From: Dyella caseinilytica
GTDB taxonomy: Bacteria; Pseudomonadota; Gammaproteobacteria; Xanthomonadales; Rhodanobacteraceae
DNA length: 64,000 nt
NCBI RefSeq assembly: GCF_016865235.1
Contig: NZ_CP064030.1
Location: forward strand, 1,674,001-1,738,000
Direction: 5' to 3'
Positions 17,525-25,916 of the stretch are shown here, in pieces. Made by a program: the position numbers and the translations under genes. Numbering within the stretch: position 1 is the first letter of the stretch; each line of letters opens with the position of its first letter. A model generated the notes under the pieces. The model saw only the letters and a list, made by a program, of their open reading frames with translations. It did not search any database and was not told the DNA's origin.

Positions 17525-18220
17525 TTATCGAGGCGAGGGGCTGGGAACGTCAAGGCGGGCCCCAAAGCGCTGCTTGCGTGGCAGGTAATCGTGATTCGGA
17601 TCCAGCGACATCGCCACATAGCGGGATCGCCCCACGATTTCGTTACGGGGGAAGAAGCCCAGGTAGCGGGAATCCATGCTGTTGTCGCGATTGTCACCCA
17701 TCAACAGATATTGGCCGGTCGGTACGGTAATCGGACCGAAATCACGCATCTCGCTGGGTCGATAGATCGAAAGCCGGATCAGGTGTTGCAGGTGGCCCAG
17801 GCTTTCCATTTCGTACCGGGCAGGATCCTGCTGATCGTCGTGGATGCCTTGCACGTTGACGGGCGAGTAGGTGGCGGCCACGCCATTGATGTAGAGCATG
17901 TTGTCGCGCAGGGCGACTTCGTCGCCGGGAAGGCCGATGACGCGCTTTACCAGGCGCTCATTAGCAGCGTGTGAATCGAGTACCACGATGTCGCCGCGTT
18001 GCGGATCAGCCAGATGGATGAGCGAGATATGTGTGAGCGGTACGCGGATGTCGTAGGCTGCCTTGTCCACCAAAATGCGGTCGCCAATCTGAATGGTCGG
18101 TTGCATGGAGCCGGTAGGGACGACACTCCAGTCAGCGAGCGCGCTGCGGAACATGATCATGCAGAGCATGAAGGTAATGAATCCCTTGTTCCGGTAGAGG
18201 TGCTGCATCAGGCTGCGCAT
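17525..18220 (-). CDS. Signal peptidase I (second, divergent copy)
   Basis: A serine-lysine leader peptidase of the S26A type, 231 residues from the chosen ATG at 18220. That start has AAGGGGAAGACG in front; an upstream in-frame start would add 21 residues without a ribosome site. One transmembrane segment (12-30) precedes the catalytic Ser38 (VPTGSMQPT). Box D has Lys92 (RLVKRVIGLPGD) and box E is GDNRDNSMDSR. It differs from the canonical lepB at 38530-39426, which has a longer N-terminal anchor. A second SPase I may serve a restricted set of exported proteins; that is inference. It lies between tRNA-Ser and ppsA on the same strand. Confidence 0.92.
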   Translation of the reverse strand: MRSLMQHLYRNKGFITFMLCMIMFRSALADWSVVPTGSMQPTIQIGDRILVDKAAYDIRVPLTHISLIHLADPQRGDIVVLDSHAANERLVKRVIGLPGDEVALRDNMLYINGVAATYSPVNVQGIHDDQQDPARYEMESLGHLQHLIRLSIYRPSEMRDFGPITVPTGQYLLMGDNRDNSMDSRYLGFFPRNEIVGRSRYVAMSLDPNHDYLPRKQRFGARLDVPSPSPR

Positions 18221-18284
18221 CGTCTTCCCCTTCTTGCGGTAATGGATAGGGGTACAGACAGCGTTGCGATGATCGAGTTTCACA

Positions 18285-18316
18285 AAAGCAACGGGGCGGT
18301 GTTGCCACCGCCCCGT
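18285..18316 (-). terminator. Terminator after ppsA
   Basis: Read on the minus strand, ACGGGGCGGTG pairs with CACCGCCCCGT (arms 18306-18316 and 18291-18301) around GCAA, followed by TGCTTTTG. Confidence 0.75.
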
Positions 18317-18333
18317 GCTTCAAGCCTTGTGCT

Positions 18334-20706
18334 TTAACCGGCTTTCTTCTTGGCCAGACGCAGCCAGGTATCGACCACGGTGTCAGGGTTGAGCGACACC
18401 GATTCGATACCCTGATCCATCAGCCATTCAGCCAGATCAGGGTGATCAGACGGGCCCTGGCCGCAGATGCCGACGTATTTGCCACGCTTGCGTGCAGTCT
18501 GAATGGCCATCGACAGCAGCTTCTTCACCGCTGGATCGCGCTCGTCGAACAGGTGGGCGACGATGCTTGAGTCGCGGTCCAGGCCGAGGGTGAGCTGGGT
18601 GAGGTCGTTGGAGCCGATCGAGAAGCCATCGAAGATGTCGAGGAATTCGTCGGCCAACAGCGCGTTGGACGGCAGCTCGCACATCATGATGATCTTCAGG
18701 TCATGCTCGCCTTGCTTGAGGCCGTTCTTGCCGAGCACCTCGACCACCTTGCGGCCTTCGTCCAGCGTGCGCACGAACGGGATCATCACCCACACATTCG
18801 TGAGACCCATCACTTCGCGCACGTGCTTGACGGCTTTGCATTCCAGACCGAACGATTCAGTGAAGCCGGCATCGACGTAACGGCTGGCGCCGCGGTAGCC
18901 GATCATCGGGTTTTCTTCATGCGGTTCGTAGCGCGAACCGCCGAGCAGATTGGCGTATTCGTTGGACTTGAAGTCGGACAGGCGCACGATCACCGGCTTC
19001 GGATACACCGACGCGGCGATGGTGGCGATGCCTTCGGCTAGACGATCGATGTAGAAGCTCACCGGATCGGCATAGCCGGCGATGCGCGCGTCGATCTTGG
19101 CCTTGGTTTCGGCATCCTGCCTGCTGTATTCGAGCAGCGCCTTCGGATGCACGCCGATATGACTGGCAATGATCATTTCCAGACGGGCCAGGCCGATGCC
19201 TGCGTTCGGCAGCATGCCGAAGTCGAAGGCGCGCTCGGGGTTGGCCACGTTCATCATGATCTTCAGCGGTGCTTCGGGCATCGCGCCGAGATCTGCAGTG
19301 ACGCGGTCGAACTTCAGCTGGCCCTCGTAGATCATGCCGGTATCGCCTTCCGCGCAGGACACGGTGACGTCATGACCGTCCGGAATGGTGTTCAGCGCAT
19401 TGCCCGTGCCGACCACCGCCGGTACGCCCAATTCGCGCGCAATGATTGCCGCGTGGCAGGTGCGGCCGCCGCGATTGGTGACGATGGCCGAAGCGCGCTT
19501 CATCACCGGTTCCCAGTCGGGGTCAGTCATGTCAGCGATCAACACATCGCCCGGCTGCACTTTGTTCATATCGGCCAGCGAACGAATCACGCGAGCCTTG
19601 CCTGCGCCGATCTTCTGGCCGATGGCGCGGCCTTCGGCCAGCACCTTGCCTTTTTCGGTGAGGTGGAAACGCTCCAGCTGCGTGGCATGCGCACGCGACT
19701 TCACCGTTTCCGGGCGGGCCTGCACGATGTAGAGCTTGCCGGTGTTGCCATCCTTCGCCCACTCGACATCCATCGGACGGCCGTAGTGCTTTTCGATCAC
19801 CAGCGCCTGCTTGGCCAGTTCCTGCACATCGGCATCAGTGATACAGAAGCGGTTGCGATCAGCTGCCGGGGTTTCCTCGATGCGCACGCGCTCGCCAGGC
19901 TGGGTGGAATACACCATGCGTTGCTGCTTGGCACCGAGGCTGCGGCGCAGTACGGCCGGCTTGCCTTCCTTCAGTGTCGGCTTGAACACGTAGAACTCAT
20001 CCGGGTTCACCGCGCCCTGGACAACCATTTCGCCCAGGCCGTAGCTGCCGGTGACGAACACCACATCGCGGAAACCCGATTCGGTATCGAGTGTGAACAG
20101 CACACCGGAAGCCCCCACATCCGAGCGCACCATCAGCTGCACGCCGGCGGAGAGAAACACGTCTTCGTGCTTAAAGCCCTGGTGCACGCGGTAAGCGATG
20201 GCCCGATCGTTGTAGAGCGAGGCGAAAACTTCTTTCACCTTATGCAGCACGTCGTCGATGCCGACCACGTTGAGGAAGGTTTCCTGCTGGCCGGCGAACG
20301 ATGCATCCGGCAGATCTTCGGCGGTGGCGGAGGAGCGTACGGCGACGGCGATATTGTCGCTGCCGGCATCTTTGCAGAGCTTGATGTAGGCCGCGCGGAT
20401 GGCATTTTCCAGCTCGGCAGGCAGGGCGGTGTCGACAATCCAGCCCCGGATTTCCTTGCCGCCGGCGACCAGTGCGTCGACGTCATCGACATCCAGTGTG
20501 GCCAGCCGTTCGGCGATACGCTTGGACAGGCCGCTCTTTTCCAGATACTGCTGGAAAGCGTCGGCGGTGGTGGCAAAGCCGCCCGGCACGGATACGCCGA
20601 GCTGGGCCAGGTTGCCAATCATCTCGCCGAGCGACGCATTCTTTCCGCCGACCTTGCCAAGGTCGGTCATGCGCAGTTGGTCGAGCCAAAGCACCAGATC
20701 GTTCAA
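18334..20706 (-). CDS. ppsA: Phosphoenolpyruvate synthase
   Basis: Converts pyruvate, ATP and water to PEP, AMP and phosphate for gluconeogenesis. The 790-residue product has an N-terminal ATP-grasp domain (KVGGKNASLGEMIGNL near 17-35, AVRSSATAEDLPDASFAGQQ). The central phosphohistidine domain has His418 in GGRTCHAAIIARELGVPAVVG. The C-terminal PEP/pyruvate TIM-barrel contains GSNDLTQLTLG and GICGQGPSDHP. The start is TTG with AAGGAG six bases upstream, the best-placed start. It is divergent from ppsR, whose product controls PpsA by phosphorylating it near the catalytic histidine in E. coli. Confidence 0.97.
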   Translation of the reverse strand: MNDLVLWLDQLRMTDLGKVGGKNASLGEMIGNLAQLGVSVPGGFATTADAFQQYLEKSGLSKRIAERLATLDVDDVDALVAGGKEIRGWIVDTALPAELENAIRAAYIKLCKDAGSDNIAVAVRSSATAEDLPDASFAGQQETFLNVVGIDDVLHKVKEVFASLYNDRAIAYRVHQGFKHEDVFLSAGVQLMVRSDVGASGVLFTLDTESGFRDVVFVTGSYGLGEMVVQGAVNPDEFYVFKPTLKEGKPAVLRRSLGAKQQRMVYSTQPGERVRIEETPAADRNRFCITDADVQELAKQALVIEKHYGRPMDVEWAKDGNTGKLYIVQARPETVKSRAHATQLERFHLTEKGKVLAEGRAIGQKIGAGKARVIRSLADMNKVQPGDVLIADMTDPDWEPVMKRASAIVTNRGGRTCHAAIIARELGVPAVVGTGNALNTIPDGHDVTVSCAEGDTGMIYEGQLKFDRVTADLGAMPEAPLKIMMNVANPERAFDFGMLPNAGIGLARLEMIIASHIGVHPKALLEYSRQDAETKAKIDARIAGYADPVSFYIDRLAEGIATIAASVYPKPVIVRLSDFKSNEYANLLGGSRYEPHEENPMIGYRGASRYVDAGFTESFGLECKAVKHVREVMGLTNVWVMIPFVRTLDEGRKVVEVLGKNGLKQGEHDLKIIMMCELPSNALLADEFLDIFDGFSIGSNDLTQLTLGLDRDSSIVAHLFDERDPAVKKLLSMAIQTARKRGKYVGICGQGPSDHPDLAEWLMDQGIESVSLNPDTVVDTWLRLAKKKAG

Positions 20707-20930
20707 AGGAGTCTCCTTAAGAGCTCGTCATTAATAAGCCGGGAGCGGTGGGGGAAGCCGGACCGCGAAAGACTGGTATTGTCCGTTGTCGATGGTGCGC
20801 GGCACAAGAAGACCATTGCGCGCAAAGACCGCGCCAACTGCATACCAGTCAGGTTTAAGTCAAGCAAAGACAGGAATTCTTGCTTGCGATATGGTGCAGG
20901 GCAGGAACTCCAATCGCCCATGGAATACCC

Positions 20931-21746
20931 ATGCAACGCTCGGTTTTTTTCATCTCCGACTCTACTGGTATTACCGCCGAAACCATCGGAAACAGCATCC
21001 TTGCTCAATTCGAAGGGGTGCAGTTCGAAAAACATCGCCTGCCATTCATCGACAACCCCCAGAAAGCTGAGGCGGCAGCGACGCGCATCAAGACGCGGTA
21101 TGCCCAGAGCGGGGATCGGCCGATCGTGGTCAATACCATGGCCGACCGGGCTCTGTGCGACATCGTCGCCAGCAGCGGTGCGCTGATGCTGGACGTGTTC
21201 GCGCCGTTCATCGGGCCATTGGAAGACGAGCTGGGCACCCGTCATTCCGGTGCGGTGAACCGCTCGCATGGCCTGGTGGACTTTGATAAATACGAGGCGC
21301 GCATCAACGCCACCAACTACGCCTTGAGCCACGATGACGGCCTGGACGTGGACTATGCCCAGGCGGATCTGATCCTGGTGGGTGTGTCGCGTTCGGGCAA
21401 AACGCCGACCTGCCTCTATATGGCCTTGCATTACGGGGTCAGTGCCGCCAATTATCCGCTGACCGATGAGGACCTGGAAAAGCTCGAACTGCCCGCCCGT
21501 CTGCGGTCCTATAAAAACCGCCTGTTCGGCTTGACCATTGAGCCCGATCGCCTGGCGCAGATCCGCGAACAGCGGCGCCCGGGCAGTCGTTATGCCACGC
21601 TGAAGCAATGCAAGTGGGAACTGGAACAGGCCGACCGGCTGTTGCGGCAGGCGGGGATTCCTTGCCTGAATACCACGCATGTATCGATCGAGGAGATTGC
21701 GAGCAAAATCTTCGATCAGTTCGGTATCGAAAAAACCATGTTCTAA
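20931..21746 (+). CDS. ppsR: PEP synthase regulatory protein (ADP-dependent kinase / phosphorylase)
   Basis: DUF299-family bifunctional enzyme that inactivates PpsA by ADP-dependent threonine phosphorylation and reactivates it by Pi-dependent dephosphorylation (known for E. coli). I start at the ATG at 20931, giving 271 residues. The conserved N-terminus SVFFISDSTGITAETIGNSI then begins at residue 4; the frame is open further upstream but without conservation. The P-loop GVSRSGKT is at 151-158, followed by the conserved TPTCLYMA. Divergent arrangement with ppsA over a 224-base intergenic region supports the assignment. Confidence 0.96.
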   Translation: MQRSVFFISDSTGITAETIGNSILAQFEGVQFEKHRLPFIDNPQKAEAAATRIKTRYAQSGDRPIVVNTMADRALCDIVASSGALMLDVFAPFIGPLEDELGTRHSGAVNRSHGLVDFDKYEARINATNYALSHDDGLDVDYAQADLILVGVSRSGKTPTCLYMALHYGVSAANYPLTDEDLEKLELPARLRSYKNRLFGLTIEPDRLAQIREQRRPGSRYATLKQCKWELEQADRLLRQAGIPCLNTTHVSIEEIASKIFDQFGIEKTMF

Positions 21747-21769
21747 GCGATGGAGAAAACCTTACCCCT

Positions 21770-22234
21770 ATGAGTGCCGTTCTCGACCGCCGTGCCGCCT
21801 TGCTGCCAGGACGCTTTGAGTACCTGATGGGACTCTATGCCGAAAACTATCATCGGCTGACGCGCCTGTTCGCACCACAAAAGCTGGTAGTGGGCGATTA
21901 CGTGTCAGACGTCGACGACGGTCTGCCGGTGCATTTGGTGGTACAGGAATGTCATCCGTATACGCTGGAGCTGGAACTGACGTACGGTTTCGTCGACGCA
22001 CAGACTGGGCGTCGCGCGCCATCCGCCCAGCTGCGTGTCTATAACGATGCGCACGTGGCTGAGGCGCTGCACTGCCATCCGGGGCGTCACTTGTGGCAAG
22101 TGCTGGGGCCGTTCCCGCCAGCGCATACCGTGTTCCAGCATCGTTTGCAGATGAACGGTTTTCTGGCTCGTTGGCTGGAGTACCTGGCAGAGCAGGGGCA
22201 TTCGGCAGGTACGCTGGAGCAGGTGTCGAAATAG
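21770..22234 (+). CDS. DUF1249 family protein (YqiB-like)
   Basis: The product has 154 residues from the ATG at 21770, which starts 23 bases after ppsR. The frame is open upstream inside ppsR but the family begins about here. Core features are RFEYLMGLYAENYHRLTRLF at the N-terminus, then DGLPVHLVVQECHPYTLELELTY, and a C-terminal HLWQVLGPFPPAHTVFQHRLQMN. The last part includes the His and Arg residues conserved in DUF1249/YqiB. It is cytoplasmic with no known activity. Likely cotranscribed with ppsR. Confidence 0.85.
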   Translation: MSAVLDRRAALLPGRFEYLMGLYAENYHRLTRLFAPQKLVVGDYVSDVDDGLPVHLVVQECHPYTLELELTYGFVDAQTGRRAPSAQLRVYNDAHVAEALHCHPGRHLWQVLGPFPPAHTVFQHRLQMNGFLARWLEYLAEQGHSAGTLEQVSK

Positions 22235-22245
22235 GCGGTTAAGGG

Positions 22246-22474
22246 TTAAGGATGCTCTGATCTATTCCACGCATCCGGCATACCGTCCAGAAGACTCGCA
22301 GGCTGTATCGCGCGACTTGAACAGACGGCCAGTCTGCCCTGCGCCACGCAATAGAGCCTGCGAGTCTTCTGGACGTCACCCCATCCTTTGAATTCAATAT
22401 GTTGGGGCCGGAGTGATGCGAGGCGCGCATACAGTGCGGTGACGGGTACGTGGAATAAATCAGAGCATCCTTAA
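22246..22474. repeat. 229-bp nested inverted-repeat element (MITE-like)
   Basis: The outer terminal inverted repeats are 26 bases (22246-22271 and 22449-22474, one mismatch). They begin TTAAGGATGCTCTGAT, and the palindromic TTAA at each end could be a target duplication. Inside is a perfect 20-base inverted repeat (22285-22304 with 22355-22374). Its 50-base loop carries a further 5-bp hairpin (22322-22326 with 22332-22336). A third stem joins GTCACC (22375-22380) and GGTGAC (22438-22443). The whole can fold as a closing stem with two branches. It has no coding capacity. It fills the gap between the DUF1249 gene and tRNA-Asp. A non-autonomous transposable element is the simplest reading; a structured RNA is possible. 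Confidence 0.8.
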
Positions 22475-22493
22475 GTCCCCTGATTTCAGGCAA

Positions 22494-22520
22494 CAAAAAA
22501 GCCCGCGCGATGGCGAGCTT
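22494..22520 (-). terminator. Terminator of the tRNA-Ala/Glu/Asp cluster
   Basis: On the minus strand AAGCTCGC pairs with GCGGGCTT (one T-G pair) around CATCGC, followed by TTTTTTG. It lies 24 bases after tRNA-Asp copy 2. Confidence 0.85.
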
Positions 22521-22543
22521 CTTGTGACGATCTTTCTCAGTAA

Positions 22544-22620
22544 TGGCGGAGCGGACGGGACTCGAACCCGCGACCTCCGGCGTGACAGGCCAGCATTCTA
22601 ACCGACTGAACTACCGCTCC
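22544..22620 (-). tRNA. tRNA-Asp(GUC), copy 2
   Basis: Identical over all 77 nt to the plus-strand tRNA-Asp at 9214-9290, including CCA. Last gene of a minus-strand Ala-Glu-Asp cluster. Confidence 0.95.
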
Positions 22621-22704
22621 GCGTTGTTACTGCCTTCCAGCGTACTCAAACACAATAAGTCCGTTTCCAATTCGATGCGACGGCTGGTTGGCTATCGCTT
22701 GAAT

Positions 22705-22780
22705 TGGCGTCCCCACGGGGATTCGAACCCCGGTCGCCACCGTGAAAGGGTGATGTCCTAGGCCTCTAGACGATGGGGAC
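22705..22780 (-). tRNA. tRNA-Glu(UUC)
   Basis: Read on the minus strand from GTCCCCA, with acceptor stem closed by TGGGGAC and encoded CCA. The anticodon stem TCACC/GGTGG holds CTTTCAC, anticodon TTC. Middle gene of the Ala-Glu-Asp cluster. Confidence 0.95.
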
Positions 22781-22788
22781 GTTTGTGT

Positions 22789-22864
22789 TGGTGGAGCCAG
22801 GCGGGATCGAACCGCCGACCTCCTGCATGCCATGCAGGCGCTCTCCCAGCTGAGCTATGGCCCC
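22789..22864 (-). tRNA. tRNA-Ala(GGC)
   Basis: Minus strand, starts GGGGCCA and ends TGGCTCC-A-CCA. The anticodon stem CCTGC/GCAGG holds ATGGCAT, anticodon GGC. First gene of the three-tRNA cluster. Confidence 0.95.
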
Positions 22865-23021
22865 ACGGCTGGAAGCCCGAAAGAATAGGATGGGTTTGGA
22901 ATTCCGTCAAGCAAATTTTTATAAAAATCTCATCGTTTGATGAACCGATCGTTTTGCTTCGACTGCTGTTGGATTGGTGCTTCGGTTTAAGCTCACGTCA
23001 AGACTGCGCCATGAGGACGGC

Positions 23022-24782
23022 ATGCACGATATTGGCTTTATCCGCGACCTTGCGTTGGTGATGCTTGTGGCTGGTGCCACGACCATCCTGTTCCAGCGCC
23101 TGCGTCTGCCTGTGCTACCCGGTTACATCCTTGCTGGCGTGGTGATTGGTCCACATACACCAGGCGTGTTGGTGGCTGATCCGCGCGCCATTGGCGATAT
23201 CTCCAACCTCGGCGTAGTGCTGTTGATGTTTACGCTGGGGCTCGAGTTCAGTGTGCGCAAATTGCGCCAGGTCGGTGGCACTTTGCTGCTGGTCACGGTG
23301 ATCGAAGTCGGATTCATGCTGTGGATGGGTTATCAGCTTGGACTTTTGTTCGGCTGGGGTGGCAGGAATGCGTTGTTCCTTGGCGCGATCATCGCGCTGT
23401 CGTCGACCATGGTGGCGACGCGCACGCTGACCGAGAACGGTCTGCGGCAATGGCCATTCGCGCGGTTAGTGGTCGGCATGCTGGTAGCGGAAGACATGCT
23501 GACCATCGTGCTGCTCACGTTGCTTACCGCGATCGCAATCAGCGGCACAGTGCAGACAGTGGCGGCATTTACCCTGGTGGGGCACCTGGGGCTGTTTGTC
23601 ATTGCCGGCATGATTGTGGGGCTGTTGCTGCTGCCACGCCTGGTTGATTACGTCGCCCGCTTCGACCGCGATGAAACGTTGCTGGTCAGCGTGCTCGGCA
23701 TCTGTTTTGGCGCCAGCTTGCTGGCGGCGTGGCTGGGTTTCAGCGTGGCGCTAGGCGCTTTTCTTGCAGGTGCCGTAGTAGCAGAGGCGCGCAGTGCGCC
23801 GCGTGTCGTGCATCTGGTGGAACCTTTACGTGACATGTTCGCGGCGCTGTTTTTTGTGGCTATCGGACTGAAGATCGATCCGATGCAGCTTGTGCATTAC
23901 GCGTTGCCGGCGCTGTTGATCGCGCTGACCGTGATGGTTGGCAAAAGCGTGGTATGCGGTCTGGGCATGTTTTTTATCGGTCACGATGTGCGCACCTCGT
24001 TGCGCACCGGCTTGTGCATGGCGCAGATCGGCGAGTTTTCGTTTGTGATTGCGACCCTCGGGCTGACGCTTGGCGCGGTGGACGACTTCATCTATCCCAT
24101 TGCCGTGGCCACTGCGCTGATCTGCATGGTGTCGTCGCCATACTTGCTTCGTTCTGCGGATCTGCTGGCGCATGTCGGCGGAAAGATCGTGCCGCGCCCA
24201 ATGCGCGTTTTGATGACCAGCTACAGCGGCTGGCTGGAGAACCTGCGTCCGGTGGATGACAACGCGGTGATCGCGGCGATGTTCCGCCGACTGTTGTGGC
24301 ACATCGCAGTGAATGTGGCTTTGATCGTCACCCTGTTTGTGATGGGTGCTTACATCAATGCGCATAACGCAGCATGGTTCGAGCGTTGGGGATTGAGTCG
24401 TGATATGCGCCATTCCCTGATCTGGGCAGCAGCCTTGTTTCTGTCGTTGCCATTGCTGATCGCGGTGTATCGCAAAGCCGAGGCCCTGGGAATGCTGCTG
24501 GCAGAACTGGGAATACGCGAGCGTTTTGCGGGTGCGTACACCCAGACCATTCGGCAGATTCTTGCGAAATTGATCCCGCTGGCGACGCTGGTGGCGCTGG
24601 CTATCTTGGTCAGCGTGCTGGGATCGGCGATTTTGCCTCCGCGTGGTGTAGCGCTATCGCTAGTAGGTGCGTGCGTTTTGCTCGCAGTGCTGCTCTGGCG
24701 CGGATTGGTGAAAATGCATGCGCGGTTGCAGGCGGCGCTGCGCGAGACGCTGGAAAAGCCTTCACCTGCCGATCACAAATGA
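23022..24782 (+). CDS. KefB-like monovalent cation:proton antiporter (CPA2) without RCK domain
   Basis: A polytopic membrane protein of 586 residues. The Na_H_Exchanger domain fills about 5-385, with VLPGYILAGVVIGPHTPG, NLGVVLLMFTLGLEF, LSSTMVATRTLTENG and GFSVALGAFLAGAVVAEA, all typical of KefB/YbaL. After it there is no GxGxxG nucleotide-binding (RCK/TrkA-N) domain, unlike E. coli KefB or YbaL. Instead four further hydrophobic segments follow (about 430-455, 475-495, 520-545, 550-570), then a short charged tail. I start at ATG 23022, which has GAGG five bases upstream; earlier in-frame starts lack a site. The transported ion cannot be read from sequence. Confidence 0.9.
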   Translation: MHDIGFIRDLALVMLVAGATTILFQRLRLPVLPGYILAGVVIGPHTPGVLVADPRAIGDISNLGVVLLMFTLGLEFSVRKLRQVGGTLLLVTVIEVGFMLWMGYQLGLLFGWGGRNALFLGAIIALSSTMVATRTLTENGLRQWPFARLVVGMLVAEDMLTIVLLTLLTAIAISGTVQTVAAFTLVGHLGLFVIAGMIVGLLLLPRLVDYVARFDRDETLLVSVLGICFGASLLAAWLGFSVALGAFLAGAVVAEARSAPRVVHLVEPLRDMFAALFFVAIGLKIDPMQLVHYALPALLIALTVMVGKSVVCGLGMFFIGHDVRTSLRTGLCMAQIGEFSFVIATLGLTLGAVDDFIYPIAVATALICMVSSPYLLRSADLLAHVGGKIVPRPMRVLMTSYSGWLENLRPVDDNAVIAAMFRRLLWHIAVNVALIVTLFVMGAYINAHNAAWFERWGLSRDMRHSLIWAAALFLSLPLLIAVYRKAEALGMLLAELGIRERFAGAYTQTIRQILAKLIPLATLVALAILVSVLGSAILPPRGVALSLVGACVLLAVLLWRGLVKMHARLQAALRETLEKPSPADHK

Positions 24783-24954
24783 AACTGAATGCGATCGCGT
24801 GCACATACTTGCGAGTGAACCTTCGACTTGTATCGTGGTCAATGCCGGAACGTCGTTGCCAAGACCGGACTGGACACCGCACAATGGGTGGCCAGCCTCC
24901 ATTTGGGGGAGGTCCGGCCGGCTCGCCGGCATATCCATAACGAGGGAGTTCCAA

Positions 24955-25761
24955 ATGAAGCAATTTCTGCGACCCACGCTGACGGCGGCCGCGCTGGCCG
25001 TTGCGCTGGGCATGACCGCTGGCGCGCAGGCACAGACGTCCAGCACCGCCGCAACGGGCACGGTCGACAAGATCAAGGCCAGTACCGTCGTCGGCTATGA
25101 GCTGGCCGGTTCCGTGCCGCCGATCATGCGTGACGCCGTGGACCCGGCAACGGTTGCAAAGGCCGTTCAGGACGCACTTTCCGGCAAGAAGCCGCCGATG
25201 AGCGAGGCGGAGTTCAACTCCACCGCGCAGGCTTTCGAAGCACAGCTGCGTGCCAAGGCCAAGACCGAGTTCGACGCCGCTTCGGCCAAGAACAAGGCTG
25301 AAGGCGACGCCTTCCTCGCGAAGAACAAGTCCGCTGCGGGCGTGAAGTCCACCGCATCGGGCCTGCAGTATCAGGTGCTCAGCCAGGGCACCGGCGCTCG
25401 TCCGGGTCCGAATGACACCGTGAAGGTGAACTACACCGGTACGTTTGTGAACGGCGAAGTGTTTGACAGCTCGACGAAGAACAACCCGCCGGGCCCGACC
25501 TCGATCCCGTTGGCTCGCGTGATTCCGGGCTTCCGCGAAGGTCTGCAGTTGATGCAGGTTGGCGGTCACTACAAGCTCTTCATCCCGGCCAACCTGGCCT
25601 ATGGTGCTGAGCCGCAGCGTCCGTTCCCGCCGAATTCCACGCTGATCTTCGACGTCACTTTGGTGAGCACCGGCCCGACTCCGGCTGGCGCCCCGCAGGG
25701 TGGTGCTGACGCTGGCGGCGGCAATGATGCTGGTGGTGGCAATGGTGGTGGCGAGCAGTAA
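24955..25761 (+). CDS. Periplasmic FKBP-type peptidyl-prolyl cis-trans isomerase
   Basis: The product has 268 residues. A Sec signal peptide ends at AQA (24-26). The N-terminal dimerisation domain (about 35-125) is helical and Lys/Ala-rich, of the FkpA/Mip type. The FKBP catalytic domain (about 130-240) has DTVKVNYTGTFVNGEVFDSS, IPGFREGLQLMQVGG, FIPANLAYGA and STLIFDVTLV. A Gly/Pro/Ala/Asn-rich tail (245-268) is unusual and low in complexity. Helps fold outer-membrane and secreted proteins. The start has GAGGGAG in front; a frame open further upstream overlaps the antiporter gene and lacks the signal peptide. Followed by a terminator. Confidence 0.93.
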   Translation: MKQFLRPTLTAAALAVALGMTAGAQAQTSSTAATGTVDKIKASTVVGYELAGSVPPIMRDAVDPATVAKAVQDALSGKKPPMSEAEFNSTAQAFEAQLRAKAKTEFDAASAKNKAEGDAFLAKNKSAAGVKSTASGLQYQVLSQGTGARPGPNDTVKVNYTGTFVNGEVFDSSTKNNPPGPTSIPLARVIPGFREGLQLMQVGGHYKLFIPANLAYGAEPQRPFPPNSTLIFDVTLVSTGPTPAGAPQGGADAGGGNDAGGGNGGGEQ

Positions 25762-25794
25762 TCGCCGCTGGCGTACTGCAAGCAGGTCACACAA

Positions 25795-25829
25795 ACAGGG
25801 CGCGAAGCGATTCGCGCCCTGTTTCTTTG
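25795..25829 (+). terminator. Terminator after the FKBP gene
   Basis: ACAGGGCGCGAA (25795-25806) pairs perfectly with TTCGCGCCCTGT (25811-25822) around GCGA, followed by TTCTTT. Confidence 0.85.
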
Positions 25830-25916
25830 CATGAATGCATACCGGACGGCTGACATGAGGGTTTCTTACACGCCCTGCTAGAATCAGCACCCCCGAGTAA
25901 GGTTTGATCCTATCCG

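Noticed and set aside
19147..21186. A 679-codon plus-strand open frame opposite ppsA
   Set aside because: The complementary strand encodes the complete PEP synthase; the frame runs on into ppsR territory and its sequence is compositionally a shadow.
22246..22474. CRISPR-like or attC reading of the nested palindromes
   Set aside because: There are no regularly spaced direct repeats, and the arms are far longer and more perfect than integron attC stems; no integrase is present.
24610..25890. A 426-codon minus-strand open frame opposite the FKBP gene
   Set aside because: The plus strand carries a signal peptide, a complete FKBP domain, a ribosome site and a terminator.
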